DNA of 7,337 nt, from assembly GCA_945933905.1 (NCBI GenBank), contig CAMEQX010000063.1, positions 1-7,337 on the forward strand, written 5' to 3'. The notes beneath the pieces are model-generated. The model made no database searches, was not told the DNA's origin, and saw only the letters and a list, made by a program, of their open reading frames with translations. The DNA is from an uncultured Clostridia bacterium. Its GTDB lineage: Bacteria > Bacillota > Clostridia > Oscillospirales > Ruminococcaceae. Made by a program: the position numbers and the translations under genes. Positions 1 to 4,845 of the stretch are shown piece after piece; position 1 is the stretch's first letter, and each line of letters opens with the position of its first letter.

Positions 1-49
1 GCGACCACCGAGATCTACACTCTTTCCCTACACGACGCTCTTCCGATCT
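1..49 (+). other. Illumina P5/TruSeq universal adapter contamination
   Basis: The first 49 bases match the 3' part of the Illumina P5 universal adapter, including the ACACTCTTTCCCTACACGAC block and the terminal GCTCTTCCGATCT. They are an untrimmed library artefact and not part of the organism. Native sequence begins at base 50. The annotation left of that point should be treated as missing, and the contig end is artificial. Confidence 0.98.
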
Positions 50-56
50 CACTATT

Positions 57-85
57 ATTATATCACGATATTTGCCTTTTGTCAA
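57..85 (-). promoter_or_regulatory. Promoter P1 (third copy of the module, cut by contig end)
   Basis: On the minus strand a perfect -35 TTGACA (85-80) and a perfect -10 TATAAT (62-57) are separated by 17 bp, the ideal SigA/sigma-70 arrangement. The predicted start of transcription falls near base 50, exactly where the adapter begins, so what it transcribes cannot be seen. The promoter lies in a 72-bp block that is nearly identical to the block around promoter P2, which suggests a duplicated transcription unit to the left. Confidence 0.85.
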
Positions 86-148
86 CCCTTTTGCAGAATT
101 TTCTTCAAGGCTGAAAAGAAAATGTACTATATGTAGCACAAATTATCT
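77..148. repeat. Direct repeat, copy 1 (terminator-promoter cassette)
   Basis: This block is nearly identical to 378-448. Read on the minus strand it contains, in order, AGATAA, a small hairpin with arms GTGCTA and TAGTAC (139-124), a T-rich run, the TTTCA-like inverted repeat (104-115), and the TTGACA -35 of P1. The other copy starts with the stop codon and terminator of the zeta gene, so this copy looks like a duplicated gene end plus promoter. The hairpin is kept despite one base change (G-U wobble in RNA), which supports a structural role. Confidence 0.85.
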
Positions 149-157
149 TTATAAACA

Positions 158-181
158 AAGACTCCGCCGAAGCGAAGCCTT
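158..181 (-). terminator. Intrinsic terminator of the ncRNA (UUCG tetraloop)
   Basis: On the minus strand AAGGCTTCGC, loop TTCG, GCGGAGTCTT form a 10-bp stem (two G-U wobbles) closed by the very stable C(UUCG)G tetraloop. A U-rich stretch (CUUUGUUUAU) follows, ending near base 150. It sits where the repeat-containing transcript from P2 should stop. Confidence 0.8.
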
Positions 182-196
182 TTCTGTTCCTTTTCT

Positions 197-306
197 CGGT
201 AGGGTTCACGCGTTAAAAGTTCCACATTTATTTAAACTGGTAGTAGCGCCCATCTTTATAAAGTTCCCACTTAACGGTAGGGTTCACACGCTTTTAAAGT
301 TCCCAC
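197..306 (-). repeat. Three near-tandem ~32-bp repeat units within the ncRNA
   Basis: The units are at 306-275 (32 bp), 270-239 (32 bp) and 225-197 (29 bp), read on the minus strand. All begin with GTGGGAACTTT or its variant GTGGAACTTT. The first and third end in GTGAACCCTACCG, while the middle one ends in GCGCTACTACC. Spacers are 4 bp (271-274) and 13 bp (226-238), both AT-rich. The units are degenerate, unevenly spaced and have no unique spacers of constant length, so this is not a CRISPR array. Confidence 0.8.
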
Positions 307-357
307 TTTAAGCGGAAGGAATACCGCCGCAAGTTATATAATTAACCTTGCATTTAT

Positions 358-386
358 ATTATACACAATTCAATCCGTTTTGTCAA
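358..386 (-). promoter_or_regulatory. Promoter P2 of the ncRNA
   Basis: On the minus strand a perfect -35 TTGACA (386-381) and a perfect -10 TATAAT (363-358) are spaced by 17 bp. The likely start is the G at 351. The inverted repeat TTTCA-AGAC-TGAAA (403-416) is centred about 58 bp upstream of the start, as in P1 and P3. A fully consensus promoter in front of a short non-coding stretch argues for an abundant RNA. Confidence 0.88.
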
Positions 387-448
387 CCCTTTTGCAGAAA
401 TCTTTCAAGACTGAAAAGAAAAATGTGCTACATATAGCACGATTATCT
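378..448. repeat. Direct repeat, copy 2 (terminator-promoter cassette)
   Basis: This block pairs with 77-148 and differs by scattered substitutions and single-base gaps. It includes the last codons and stop of zeta (443-448), the zeta terminator hairpin, the -58 inverted repeat and the -35 of P2. The two copies flank the ncRNA gene. Confidence 0.85.
415..440 (-). terminator. Probable weak intrinsic terminator after zeta
   Basis: Two bases past the zeta stop codon the minus strand has GTGCTA-TATG-TAGCAC (440-425), a perfect 6-bp stem with a 4-nt loop, followed directly by ATTTTTCTTTTC. The stem is short, so termination may be partial. The hairpin is conserved in the duplicated block at 124-139. 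Confidence 0.65.
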
Positions 449-1174
449 GCGATGTTTCGACTTATTTTGGTGCTGAATTTGTTTGCCGTTCAGCTCACGC
501 TTGACGATTTCGGCGGGATTTTGCTGCGGCTGCTTTTTCATATTGTACAGACATTCCGTTTTCCTGTTAAACAACAGAATGTTGTCAAATTCGCGCGATT
601 TATACAGCGCCGAGATATTATCGGGAATAGCTTTCACGGTTTCCTCAAACTTATCTCGCGGAACAGCTCTCGGCAAAAGTCCGAGCCGTTCCATCTCGTT
701 GTACCTGTCGATTGTGCTTTGCCAAGAAGTTTCTTTGTCGGTACACATCACCGCGAGTTTAACCGAATAGCCTTTATTTTTGAGATATCGGCAGGTGTTC
801 AGCGGCACTTCGGCGGTTCGGCACGTTCCCTCGATTATGAGATTGAAGCGCTCGGAACTCAACCTTTCAATCAGCGCGTTTACAATGCTGTTGGAAAACT
901 TTTGCGTGTAATTCGCGGCATTATTGCCGTAAACTCTGTGAATTTCCTCAAAATTCGGGTGACGTTCACGAAATCTATCGCCGTCAATTACGATAAAATT
1001 CGTGTTTGCTTTTTGAATTATATCGTGAATTGTGGTTTTTCCCGCGCCGCTCTGACCGCCGAGAAGAAACGCTTTGGGACTGTTTACGGGACGTTTGCCA
1101 TCGGTGAGCAATCTGTAAAATTTGTCGAATGCTTCACGAAAATCGCTTTCTGAATAAGCCGAGTAATCCGTCAT
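443..1174 (-). CDS. Zeta toxin (UDP-N-acetylglucosamine kinase family)
   Basis: This 243-residue protein matches the zeta/PezT toxin family. Known members use ATP to phosphorylate UDP-N-acetylglucosamine, which blocks peptidoglycan precursor synthesis in the cytoplasm. Visible motifs are the Walker A loop GGQSGAGKTT (residues 39-48, Lys46), the DGDRFRERHP motif (64-73) with the likely catalytic Asp66, and the substrate-binding EGTCRTAEVP motif (115-124). Lid arginines lie near Arg157 and Arg169-173 (DRYNEMERLGLLPRAVPR). All key residues look intact, so the enzyme is probably active. The start is ATG with AGGGGG six bases upstream. The gene follows epsilon by 19 bp in one operon, and its ribosome binding site can pair with the 3' end of the epsilon coding sequence. 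The basic C-terminal tail (from about residue 215) is not needed for the call. Confidence 0.93.
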   Translation of the reverse strand: MTDYSAYSESDFREAFDKFYRLLTDGKRPVNSPKAFLLGGQSGAGKTTIHDIIQKANTNFIVIDGDRFRERHPNFEEIHRVYGNNAANYTQKFSNSIVNALIERLSSERFNLIIEGTCRTAEVPLNTCRYLKNKGYSVKLAVMCTDKETSWQSTIDRYNEMERLGLLPRAVPRDKFEETVKAIPDNISALYKSREFDNILLFNRKTECLYNMKKQPQQNPAEIVKRELNGKQIQHQNKSKHRR

Positions 1175-1215
1175 AACACACCCCCTAATTCATTCAGCGC
1201 GAATTTGGGGTGTTA
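1172..1215 (-). promoter_or_regulatory. Hairpin sequestering the zeta ribosome binding site
   Basis: On the minus strand TAACACCCC (1215-1207, inside the last epsilon codons) can pair with GGG-T-GTGTTA (1183-1174), giving nine base pairs with a single bulged U. The 3' arm contains part of the AGGGGG Shine-Dalgarno (1186-1181) and reaches the A of the zeta ATG. A ribosome finishing epsilon would melt the 5' arm, so toxin translation is probably coupled to antitoxin translation. The pairing is seen in the sequence; the function is inferred. Confidence 0.5.
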
Positions 1216-1451
1216 TTTCGCACATAATCGCGAATTTCAGAGAGTCGTTGTTCAAAGCCGTTCAGAACGTCCATATTATCCTCAAGGGGAATTTTATTGT
1301 AGATTTGCCAAATTTCCTTTTCCATAGCGGATATATTTTCGGGCATTGAATTATCGCTGTAATTTCTGCCGATAAAGCCGTTTATACTTGCGATAAATTC
1401 GTTCAAAATCTCGTGTTTGAACGATATTTCGTATGCGTTGCAGTTATCCAA
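1194..1451 (-). CDS. Epsilon antitoxin of the epsilon-zeta system
   Basis: This protein of 85 residues resembles the epsilon antitoxin of plasmid pSM19035. The N-terminal part YEISFKHEILNEFIASI and the later IRDYVRNN segment follow the helical pattern of that family. Epsilon proteins bind zeta and block its ATP site, so this one should neutralise the adjacent toxin. I chose the TTG codon at 1451-1449 as start because GAGGAGGG (1465-1458) lies six bases in front of it. The upstream in-frame ATG at 1493 has no ribosome binding site and lies upstream of the predicted transcription start near 1475. The resulting size agrees with known epsilon proteins (about 90 residues). Promoter P3 lies directly upstream. 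No omega regulator gene is present. The stop is 19 bp before zeta. Confidence 0.85.
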   Translation of the reverse strand: MDNCNAYEISFKHEILNEFIASINGFIGRNYSDNSMPENISAMEKEIWQIYNKIPLEDNMDVLNGFEQRLSEIRDYVRNNTPNSR

Positions 1452-1457
1452 AGAAAT

Positions 1458-1465
1458 CCCTCCTC
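1458..1465 (-). promoter_or_regulatory. Ribosome binding site fixing the epsilon TTG start
   Basis: GAGGAGGG on the minus strand is a near-perfect Shine-Dalgarno, six bases before TTG at 1451. It decides the start against the in-frame ATG at 1493, which would place this site inside the coding region. Confidence 0.85.
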
Positions 1466-1481
1466 GACGGGTTATAGTAAT

Positions 1482-1510
1482 ATTATATATCAAATTTAAG
1501 CGGATTGCAA
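1482..1510 (-). promoter_or_regulatory. Promoter P3 of the epsilon-zeta operon
   Basis: On the minus strand -35 TTGCAA (1510-1505; four of six consensus bases) and -10 TATAAT (1487-1482; perfect) are spaced 17 bp apart, with a likely start near 1475. The sequence upstream of the -35 (T-rich run, TTTTTCA-AGAC-TGAAAAA inverted repeat at 1524-1541, AAAAAGG) closely follows the corresponding parts of P1 and P2. The module starts just after the rep stop codon. Confidence 0.85.
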
Positions 1511-1523
1511 CCTTTTTCGTGAA

Positions 1524-1541
1524 TTTTTCAAGACTGAAAAA
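1524..1541. promoter_or_regulatory. Inverted repeat upstream of P3 (candidate operator or activator site)
   Basis: TTTTTCA-AGAC-TGAAAAA is a perfect 7-bp inverted repeat centred near -57 of P3. Versions of the same motif, with the same 4-bp spacer position, are at 403-416 (P2, TTTCA/TGAAA) and 104-115 (P1, TTCA/TGAA), centred near -58 and -59. No U-run follows on the minus strand here, so it is not a good terminator. A shared regulator-binding site is the simplest reading, but unproven. Confidence 0.5.
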
Positions 1542-1547
1542 GAAAAA

Positions 1548-2630
1548 TTATTTGCCGTACATATCGTGATTAACCTCGGCGTTCCAAAAGCTCGAGATTG
1601 TCGCAGGCGCGTTGTAAAGCGTGGTAATTAGATAACTCCGAATATTCCGCACGTTCGTGTTATTCTTTTTCAGTGCTGCAAGAACGTACTCGATGTGGCT
1701 TTCGTTCAGCTTGAGGAACTGCGATTTCACGACTTCCTGCGGAATTTCCTCGCCGTTCGCGCGCACAGTCGGCTTGTTGGAACAGATAACATCAACGATA
1801 AGCGACACAAGCTCGTCTATTTCACGGATATCGGTGTTCTTGTTCTCCAAAAAATAATCGTAGCTTATGTTCTCTCGAACGATTTGCTCATATTTTTCAC
1901 GAACATTTTGCCGTGTGAAATCAATCCTATCAATCCCATCGGTTTCGCAGATAGATTGATTGATAGGATTTTTTCCTTTAGGTTTATTATCTTTAGTTTT
2001 AATAAAGTGTTGGTTCGCCGTTTGGTCGGAGCTTGCTCCTACCTTTTGGCGGAGCAAGGACGGCTCTTCTGTCGGAGCTTGCTCCGCCCTTTTGTCGGAG
2101 CAGGGAGAAACGGCGCTGTTATGCGGAATTTCGCAGTTGCTGTTTTCTTCTTCAGATAAACTTGTTCCAAACGCTGCCGCGAGAAAATCGTTCATTCTCT
2201 TTGTGCTTTCGTTCGGCTCGGTGTTCTCGGACTTGCGCTTTTTCTCATAGCTTTCCGCAGCTGCGGGCTTGATTTTGCGCATAGCAGCCTCGCCCTCGGC
2301 TATCAGAGCTTGTATAACCGAGATATCATCGATTATGTAAAAGCTGCGTTTTGCAGGCATTCCGCGCAGCTCACAGCGGATAAGACCCGCCTTAACCAGA
2401 TTGTCAACGCAGCGTTTCTGCTGTTTCTCGGACAGGGCAGTGCTTTCTTCTAAATCAGGCGCGGTCGAGTAAAACCAACCGTCATCGAGCATTTCGCGCT
2501 CGGAATAGTAGTAAAATTTTGAAATCAGTGCGCCGTAAACGACAGCCTCGTTCAGACCGAGAGCGTGCGCAAGCGGACGGTTCACGGATACGGTGTTGCT
2601 CGGATTTAATAGCTGAAAAATCGCGTTCAT
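1548..2630 (-). CDS. Replication initiator, winged-helix N-terminus and DUF6017 C-terminus
   Basis: This 360-residue protein has an N-terminal winged helix-turn-helix (about residues 20-105) with the pattern of Clostridial element initiators, including LNEAVVYGALISKF and the recognition part LSEKQQKRCVDNLVKAGLI. A polar linker of about 125 residues follows, then a C-terminal DUF6017-like domain (about 244-360) with the typical VRNIRSYLITTLYNAP and ending NHDMYG. Such proteins are annotated as replication initiator protein A in Firmicute mobile elements and are expected to bind the origin and load the host replisome. The DNA of the linker holds palindromes and a 46-bp tandem repeat, which may be the binding sites. 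AGAGGT lies eight bases before the ATG. The relaxase gene and its terminator lie upstream and epsilon-zeta lies downstream. The family call is firm; the initiator role is inferred from annotation habit and context. Confidence 0.82.
   Translation of the reverse strand: MNAIFQLLNPSNTVSVNRPLAHALGLNEAVVYGALISKFYYYSEREMLDDGWFYSTAPDLEESTALSEKQQKRCVDNLVKAGLIRCELRGMPAKRSFYIIDDISVIQALIAEGEAAMRKIKPAAAESYEKKRKSENTEPNESTKRMNDFLAAAFGTSLSEEENSNCEIPHNSAVSPCSDKRAEQAPTEEPSLLRQKVGASSDQTANQHFIKTKDNKPKGKNPINQSICETDGIDRIDFTRQNVREKYEQIVRENISYDYFLENKNTDIREIDELVSLIVDVICSNKPTVRANGEEIPQEVVKSQFLKLNESHIEYVLAALKKNNTNVRNIRSYLITTLYNAPATISSFWNAEVNHDMYGK
1923..1970. repeat. 13-bp perfect inverted repeat inside rep
   Basis: AATCCTATCAATC (1923-1935) and GATTGATAGGATT (1958-1970) are perfectly complementary across a 22-bp loop. 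They encode polar linker residues (NPINQ and GIDRI), a region with little evident protein constraint. This may be part of an origin within the rep gene. Confidence 0.7.
2025..2106. repeat. 46-bp tandem repeat with GGAGCTTGCTCC palindromes inside rep
   Basis: The palindrome GGAGCTTGCTCC occurs at 2028-2039 and again at 2074-2085. Each is followed by CCTTTTG and then CGGAGCA (2042-2056 and 2088-2102), so the unit repeats with a 46-bp period. As 46 is not a multiple of three, the two copies are translated in different frames (SDKRAEQAP and LRQKVGASS). This suggests that the DNA, not the peptide, is what is repeated. RepA_N plasmids such as pAD1 are known to carry their origin as repeats within the rep gene, and this could be analogous. 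Confidence 0.75.
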
Positions 2631-2657
2631 AAATTTTTACCTCTTTCTTTTTTGTTG

Positions 2658-2690
2658 ATTATAAATCAAACTCGACTGCAAAAAACTGCA
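2658..2690 (-). promoter_or_regulatory. Possible rep promoter with a repeated TGCAG element
   Basis: A perfect -10 TATAAT lies at 2663-2658 on the minus strand, 27 bp from the rep start codon. No good -35 is visible at the usual distance (only T-rich sequence). ACTGCA occurs twice, at 2675-2680 and 2685-2690, exactly 10 bp apart, which could be a binding site for Rep or another regulator. The terminator just upstream means rep probably needs its own promoter. Confidence 0.4.
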
Positions 2691-2717
2691 CAAAAAAAGC
2701 CCGAACTTTTTCGGACT
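2691..2717 (-). terminator. Intrinsic terminator after the relaxase gene
   Basis: On the minus strand AGTCCGAA (2717-2710), a 4-nt loop and TTCGGGCT (2705-2698) form an 8-bp stem with one G-U pair, followed by a run of T. It starts seven bases after the relaxase stop codon and separates relaxase and rep transcription. Confidence 0.85.
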
Positions 2718-2723
2718 TGTCTG

Positions 2724-4622
2724 TTATTTCATTTGCTTTTGGTTGTCCTCACGCGCTTGTCGTTCGCGTTCGGCAGCGATGAGATTGTCGATGTAGTTGC
2801 CCTCGATAATTTTTTCATACGTTCGGATAAGCTCCGAGATTTTATTCAGCTTCAACTGTTCCTCGGAGATTTCCGATTTAATCGAACCGATGTAAGTGGG
2901 GGAGAGTCGGAGTCGCGTTTCAAGGTCTTTTATGTCCTCGGCGCTTGTAATACCGTACTTATCGGCGACTTCCTTTGCCGCGGCAAGTTTAACTTGTCCC
3001 ATCGCGTCAAGGTGCTGCGAATTTGCGGCAGAAAAATAGAATTTCAGCTGCGAGATATCGGATTTAAGCTGCGGAATATCGTCCGAAAGCTGCTTAATTT
3101 TCTCAACTTTTTCGGAAATTTTCTTCTGACTTTCCTCGGCAGCCTTATAAATTTCCTCGGGACTTGTCAGCGAAAATTCGTGCATTGTGAGCAGCTGTTC
3201 CGAAAGAAAATTGATTTGTTTGTCGTTCTCAAAGCTGTAAATTTTCTTCGGATTTGTTTTTTCGGGCGTGAATTTGAACGAGCGAACCGCGATAATAGTC
3301 TGCGTAATCGTTGAATAAAAACGCTGCTCGGTCTGATTAGCTTTCGCGGATTTTGCTTGAACTGCTTTCGGGAATTTATCGCGGTCGGCAATTCTTTTTT
3401 CAATATTTTGCGGCAGATATTCTTCGCCGAGTGTTTTCAGACGAACAAATCTTTGCGCGGCAGGGGACTTCACGGCGATATATTTTCCCTCTGTTTTCAG
3501 TTCGTAATTTTTCTCATCGCGGAGCTTTTCGAGAAGCTGCGAAAAATTTTCGCACGAATAAATGAGAGTGTCGATATCGAGCTTAATTCTGTCGTGAATT
3601 CCGAAATAGTAGTTCGGTCGATACTTCGCGGCGATTGCTCCGCAAGTTTTCAGCGCCCATTCGGGAACGTAAATCGCGTTGCTTTCCTCGACAAGCGGAA
3701 CGTTCGCGCGTTTCAATTCCTCGGCAACGAACGCGAGCTTGTCGGGCGCGTAAATTTCATACTGCACATATTTCGCGCCTGCTTTTTTCGAGAGAATTTT
3801 GATATTTTCATCGCGCTTTTGGATTTCGCCTCGCAAATAATCGTTCTGATTTTTTATCATCGCGATTTCTTCCGGCGAGAGATTTTCAATCGGTTTTTCC
3901 TTGAACGCATTGACGTGTTTGTTAATTTCTTCGATTTTTTTCTTCGCGTTTTTGTATTCGGGAACAGTCATATGCGAGTAATGTGCGCCCTTTACGTCCT
4001 GCGAAAAACCGTGCTTTTTCAAGACTTCCGCAAGCATTTGTTTCTCGCTTTCAGCCCAACTTGCCCACTCGGAAATGCGTTTTGATTTTGAAGAAAATCC
4101 CTGCTCCTCGAGCGCACCTTTGAGAGAAACGCGTGTGGGAAGTCCACGGATTTTTTTATTGCAAATAGGAATAAAGTCGATGTGAAGATGAGGAGTTGCT
4201 TCATCAAGGTGCATAACCGCATTGAAAACTTTAATGTTCGGGTTGCGCTGCTCAAACGTTTTCATATACTCGTCAAGCATTTGTTTTGCGCTTTCAAAAT
4301 TTTCCGCGCCTATTCCGCAGTTATCTTTATCGCCGATTTGGACAACTACTTCGTAAAAGGTTTTCTCCTTTTGTCCCTTTTTGATATGCTCATAGTAATC
4401 TGAAATTCTGCGGTCAGCACGGTTTTGCCTTGCGTTGTAATCGGCGAGAGCTTGGTCGAAAAGTTCGTGGTACTTGTCGCGCAGATTTTCCTGCTTGTAG
4501 GTGATGTTTTCGGATATTCTTTCGCGGTCAACATTTTTAGCGATGAAGTTTCGGTTGTTATGTTCAAGCACTCCTTTGTCCACACGAAATGTGAGAGATA
4601 ATTTCTGATTTTTTCCTGCCAT
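2724..4622 (-). CDS. MobV-family relaxase (Mob_Pre plasmid mobilization protein)
   Basis: This 632-residue protein is a MobV relaxase. It should nick the element's oriT, stay on the 5' end of the strand and pilot it through a helper's type IV secretion channel. The N-terminal HNNR motif (residues 21-24) and the histidine metal-binding motif HLDEATPHLHIDFIPI (138-153; His138, His145, His147) are the hallmarks of the family. In pMV158 MobM the HxxR-type motif I histidine is the nucleophile. The relaxase domain covers roughly residues 1-200. The remainder is rich in charged residues and predicted coiled coil (for example about 490-545), as usual for this family. AGGAGG lies eight bases before the ATG. 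The inverted-repeat cluster upstream (about 4727-4839) is the likely substrate. No type IV secretion gene is seen, so the element looks mobilizable and not self-transmissible within this window. Confidence 0.93.
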   Translation of the reverse strand: MAGKNQKLSLTFRVDKGVLEHNNRNFIAKNVDRERISENITYKQENLRDKYHELFDQALADYNARQNRADRRISDYYEHIKKGQKEKTFYEVVVQIGDKDNCGIGAENFESAKQMLDEYMKTFEQRNPNIKVFNAVMHLDEATPHLHIDFIPICNKKIRGLPTRVSLKGALEEQGFSSKSKRISEWASWAESEKQMLAEVLKKHGFSQDVKGAHYSHMTVPEYKNAKKKIEEINKHVNAFKEKPIENLSPEEIAMIKNQNDYLRGEIQKRDENIKILSKKAGAKYVQYEIYAPDKLAFVAEELKRANVPLVEESNAIYVPEWALKTCGAIAAKYRPNYYFGIHDRIKLDIDTLIYSCENFSQLLEKLRDEKNYELKTEGKYIAVKSPAAQRFVRLKTLGEEYLPQNIEKRIADRDKFPKAVQAKSAKANQTEQRFYSTITQTIIAVRSFKFTPEKTNPKKIYSFENDKQINFLSEQLLTMHEFSLTSPEEIYKAAEESQKKISEKVEKIKQLSDDIPQLKSDISQLKFYFSAANSQHLDAMGQVKLAAAKEVADKYGITSAEDIKDLETRLRLSPTYIGSIKSEISEEQLKLNKISELIRTYEKIIEGNYIDNLIAAERERQAREDNQKQMK

Positions 4623-4646
4623 TTTTGCAGCCTCCTGTCAGATTTT

Positions 4647-4674
4647 TTTGTATGATTTTTTGAAAAATTCGCAA
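4647..4674 (-). promoter_or_regulatory. Weak candidate relaxase promoter
   Basis: TTGCGA (4674-4669) and TACAAA (4652-4647), 16 bp apart on the minus strand, are a poor but correctly spaced match to a SigA promoter. AGGAGG (4636-4631) and the relaxase ATG follow downstream. The surrounding AT-richness makes chance matches likely. Confidence 0.25.
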
Positions 4675-4726
4675 AATCTGCTTTCTTTTTCAGTTTTGAT
4701 TTTTTTGCGTTTTTTCTTATTTTCGG

Positions 4727-4839
4727 GTGCGATATAAGCACTTTTTTTAAGGGGTGCGCCAAAACTGCTTATACTCAATAAGCAATATTGGCAAACGTCC
4801 CGTTTTCCAATATATGCCATTTCGCTAGGGACACCCTAG
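4727..4839. other. Candidate oriT: cluster of inverted repeats upstream of the relaxase
   Basis: Within about 110 bp directly upstream of the MobV gene lie four inverted repeats. They are GTGC/GCAC (4727-4741); TGCTTAT-ACTCA-ATAAGCA (4766-4784, perfect 7-bp arms); an abutting hairpin at 4785-4813 with arms ATATTGG/CCAATAT and AAACG/CGTTT around a TCC loop and one mismatch; and CTAGGG-ACA-CCCTAG (4825-4839, perfect 6-bp arms). MobV oriTs lie just upstream of mob and consist of overlapping hairpins next to the nick. The stretch TTATACT at 4769-4775 resembles the sequence after the pMV158 nick, but it is on the strand opposite to mob, so the nick position stays open. Confidence 0.65.
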
Positions 4840-4845
4840 AACCCG

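Larger units (their letters stand above)
150..351 (-). ncRNA. Putative structured non-coding RNA with three tandem ~32-nt units
   Basis: A transcript of about 200 nt is predicted between the perfect promoter P2 (+1 near 351) and a UUCG-loop terminator (181-158). No minus-strand ORF with a credible start and ribosome binding site is seen in it. From the 5' end it shows a hairpin at the very start (arms GCAAG and CTTGC, 351-329), a small hairpin with GCGG/CCGC arms, a long bulged hairpin at 314-289 (arms CGCTT-AAAGU and ACUUU-AAGCG), then three related units starting GTGGGAACTTT or GTGGAACTTT, two of them ending GTGAACCCTACCG. In each unit GUGG can pair with the downstream CUAC. I do not recognise the family. 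A promoter, tandem structured units and a terminator are the layout of type III antitoxin RNAs (ToxI, CptI, TenpI), but the toxin that should follow is not in the window. A copy-number or other regulatory RNA is an equal alternative. Confidence 0.6.

Noticed and set aside
197..306. CRISPR array
   Set aside because: Only three degenerate units with 4- and 13-bp AT-rich spacers and no cas genes.
72..311. Plus-strand ORF of 79 residues across the left end
   Set aside because: It is a translation of the direct repeat and the tandem units (the peptide itself repeats GRVH), has no convincing start signal, and runs opposite to strong promoters and terminators.
380..1153. Plus-strand ORF of 257 residues
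   Set aside because: Antisense shadow of the zeta gene, which has clear catalytic motifs on the minus strand.
2652..4085. Plus-strand ORFs of 220 and 242 residues
   Set aside because: Antisense shadows of the relaxase gene, with composition (Phe/Arg/Val rich) typical of reversed coding sequence.
4638..4820. Minus-strand ORF of 60 residues, and an overlapping 138-residue frame at 4346-4762
   Set aside because: The first overlaps the oriT hairpins, has no ribosome binding site and is Lys-rich because of A-runs. The second runs far into the relaxase gene in another frame.
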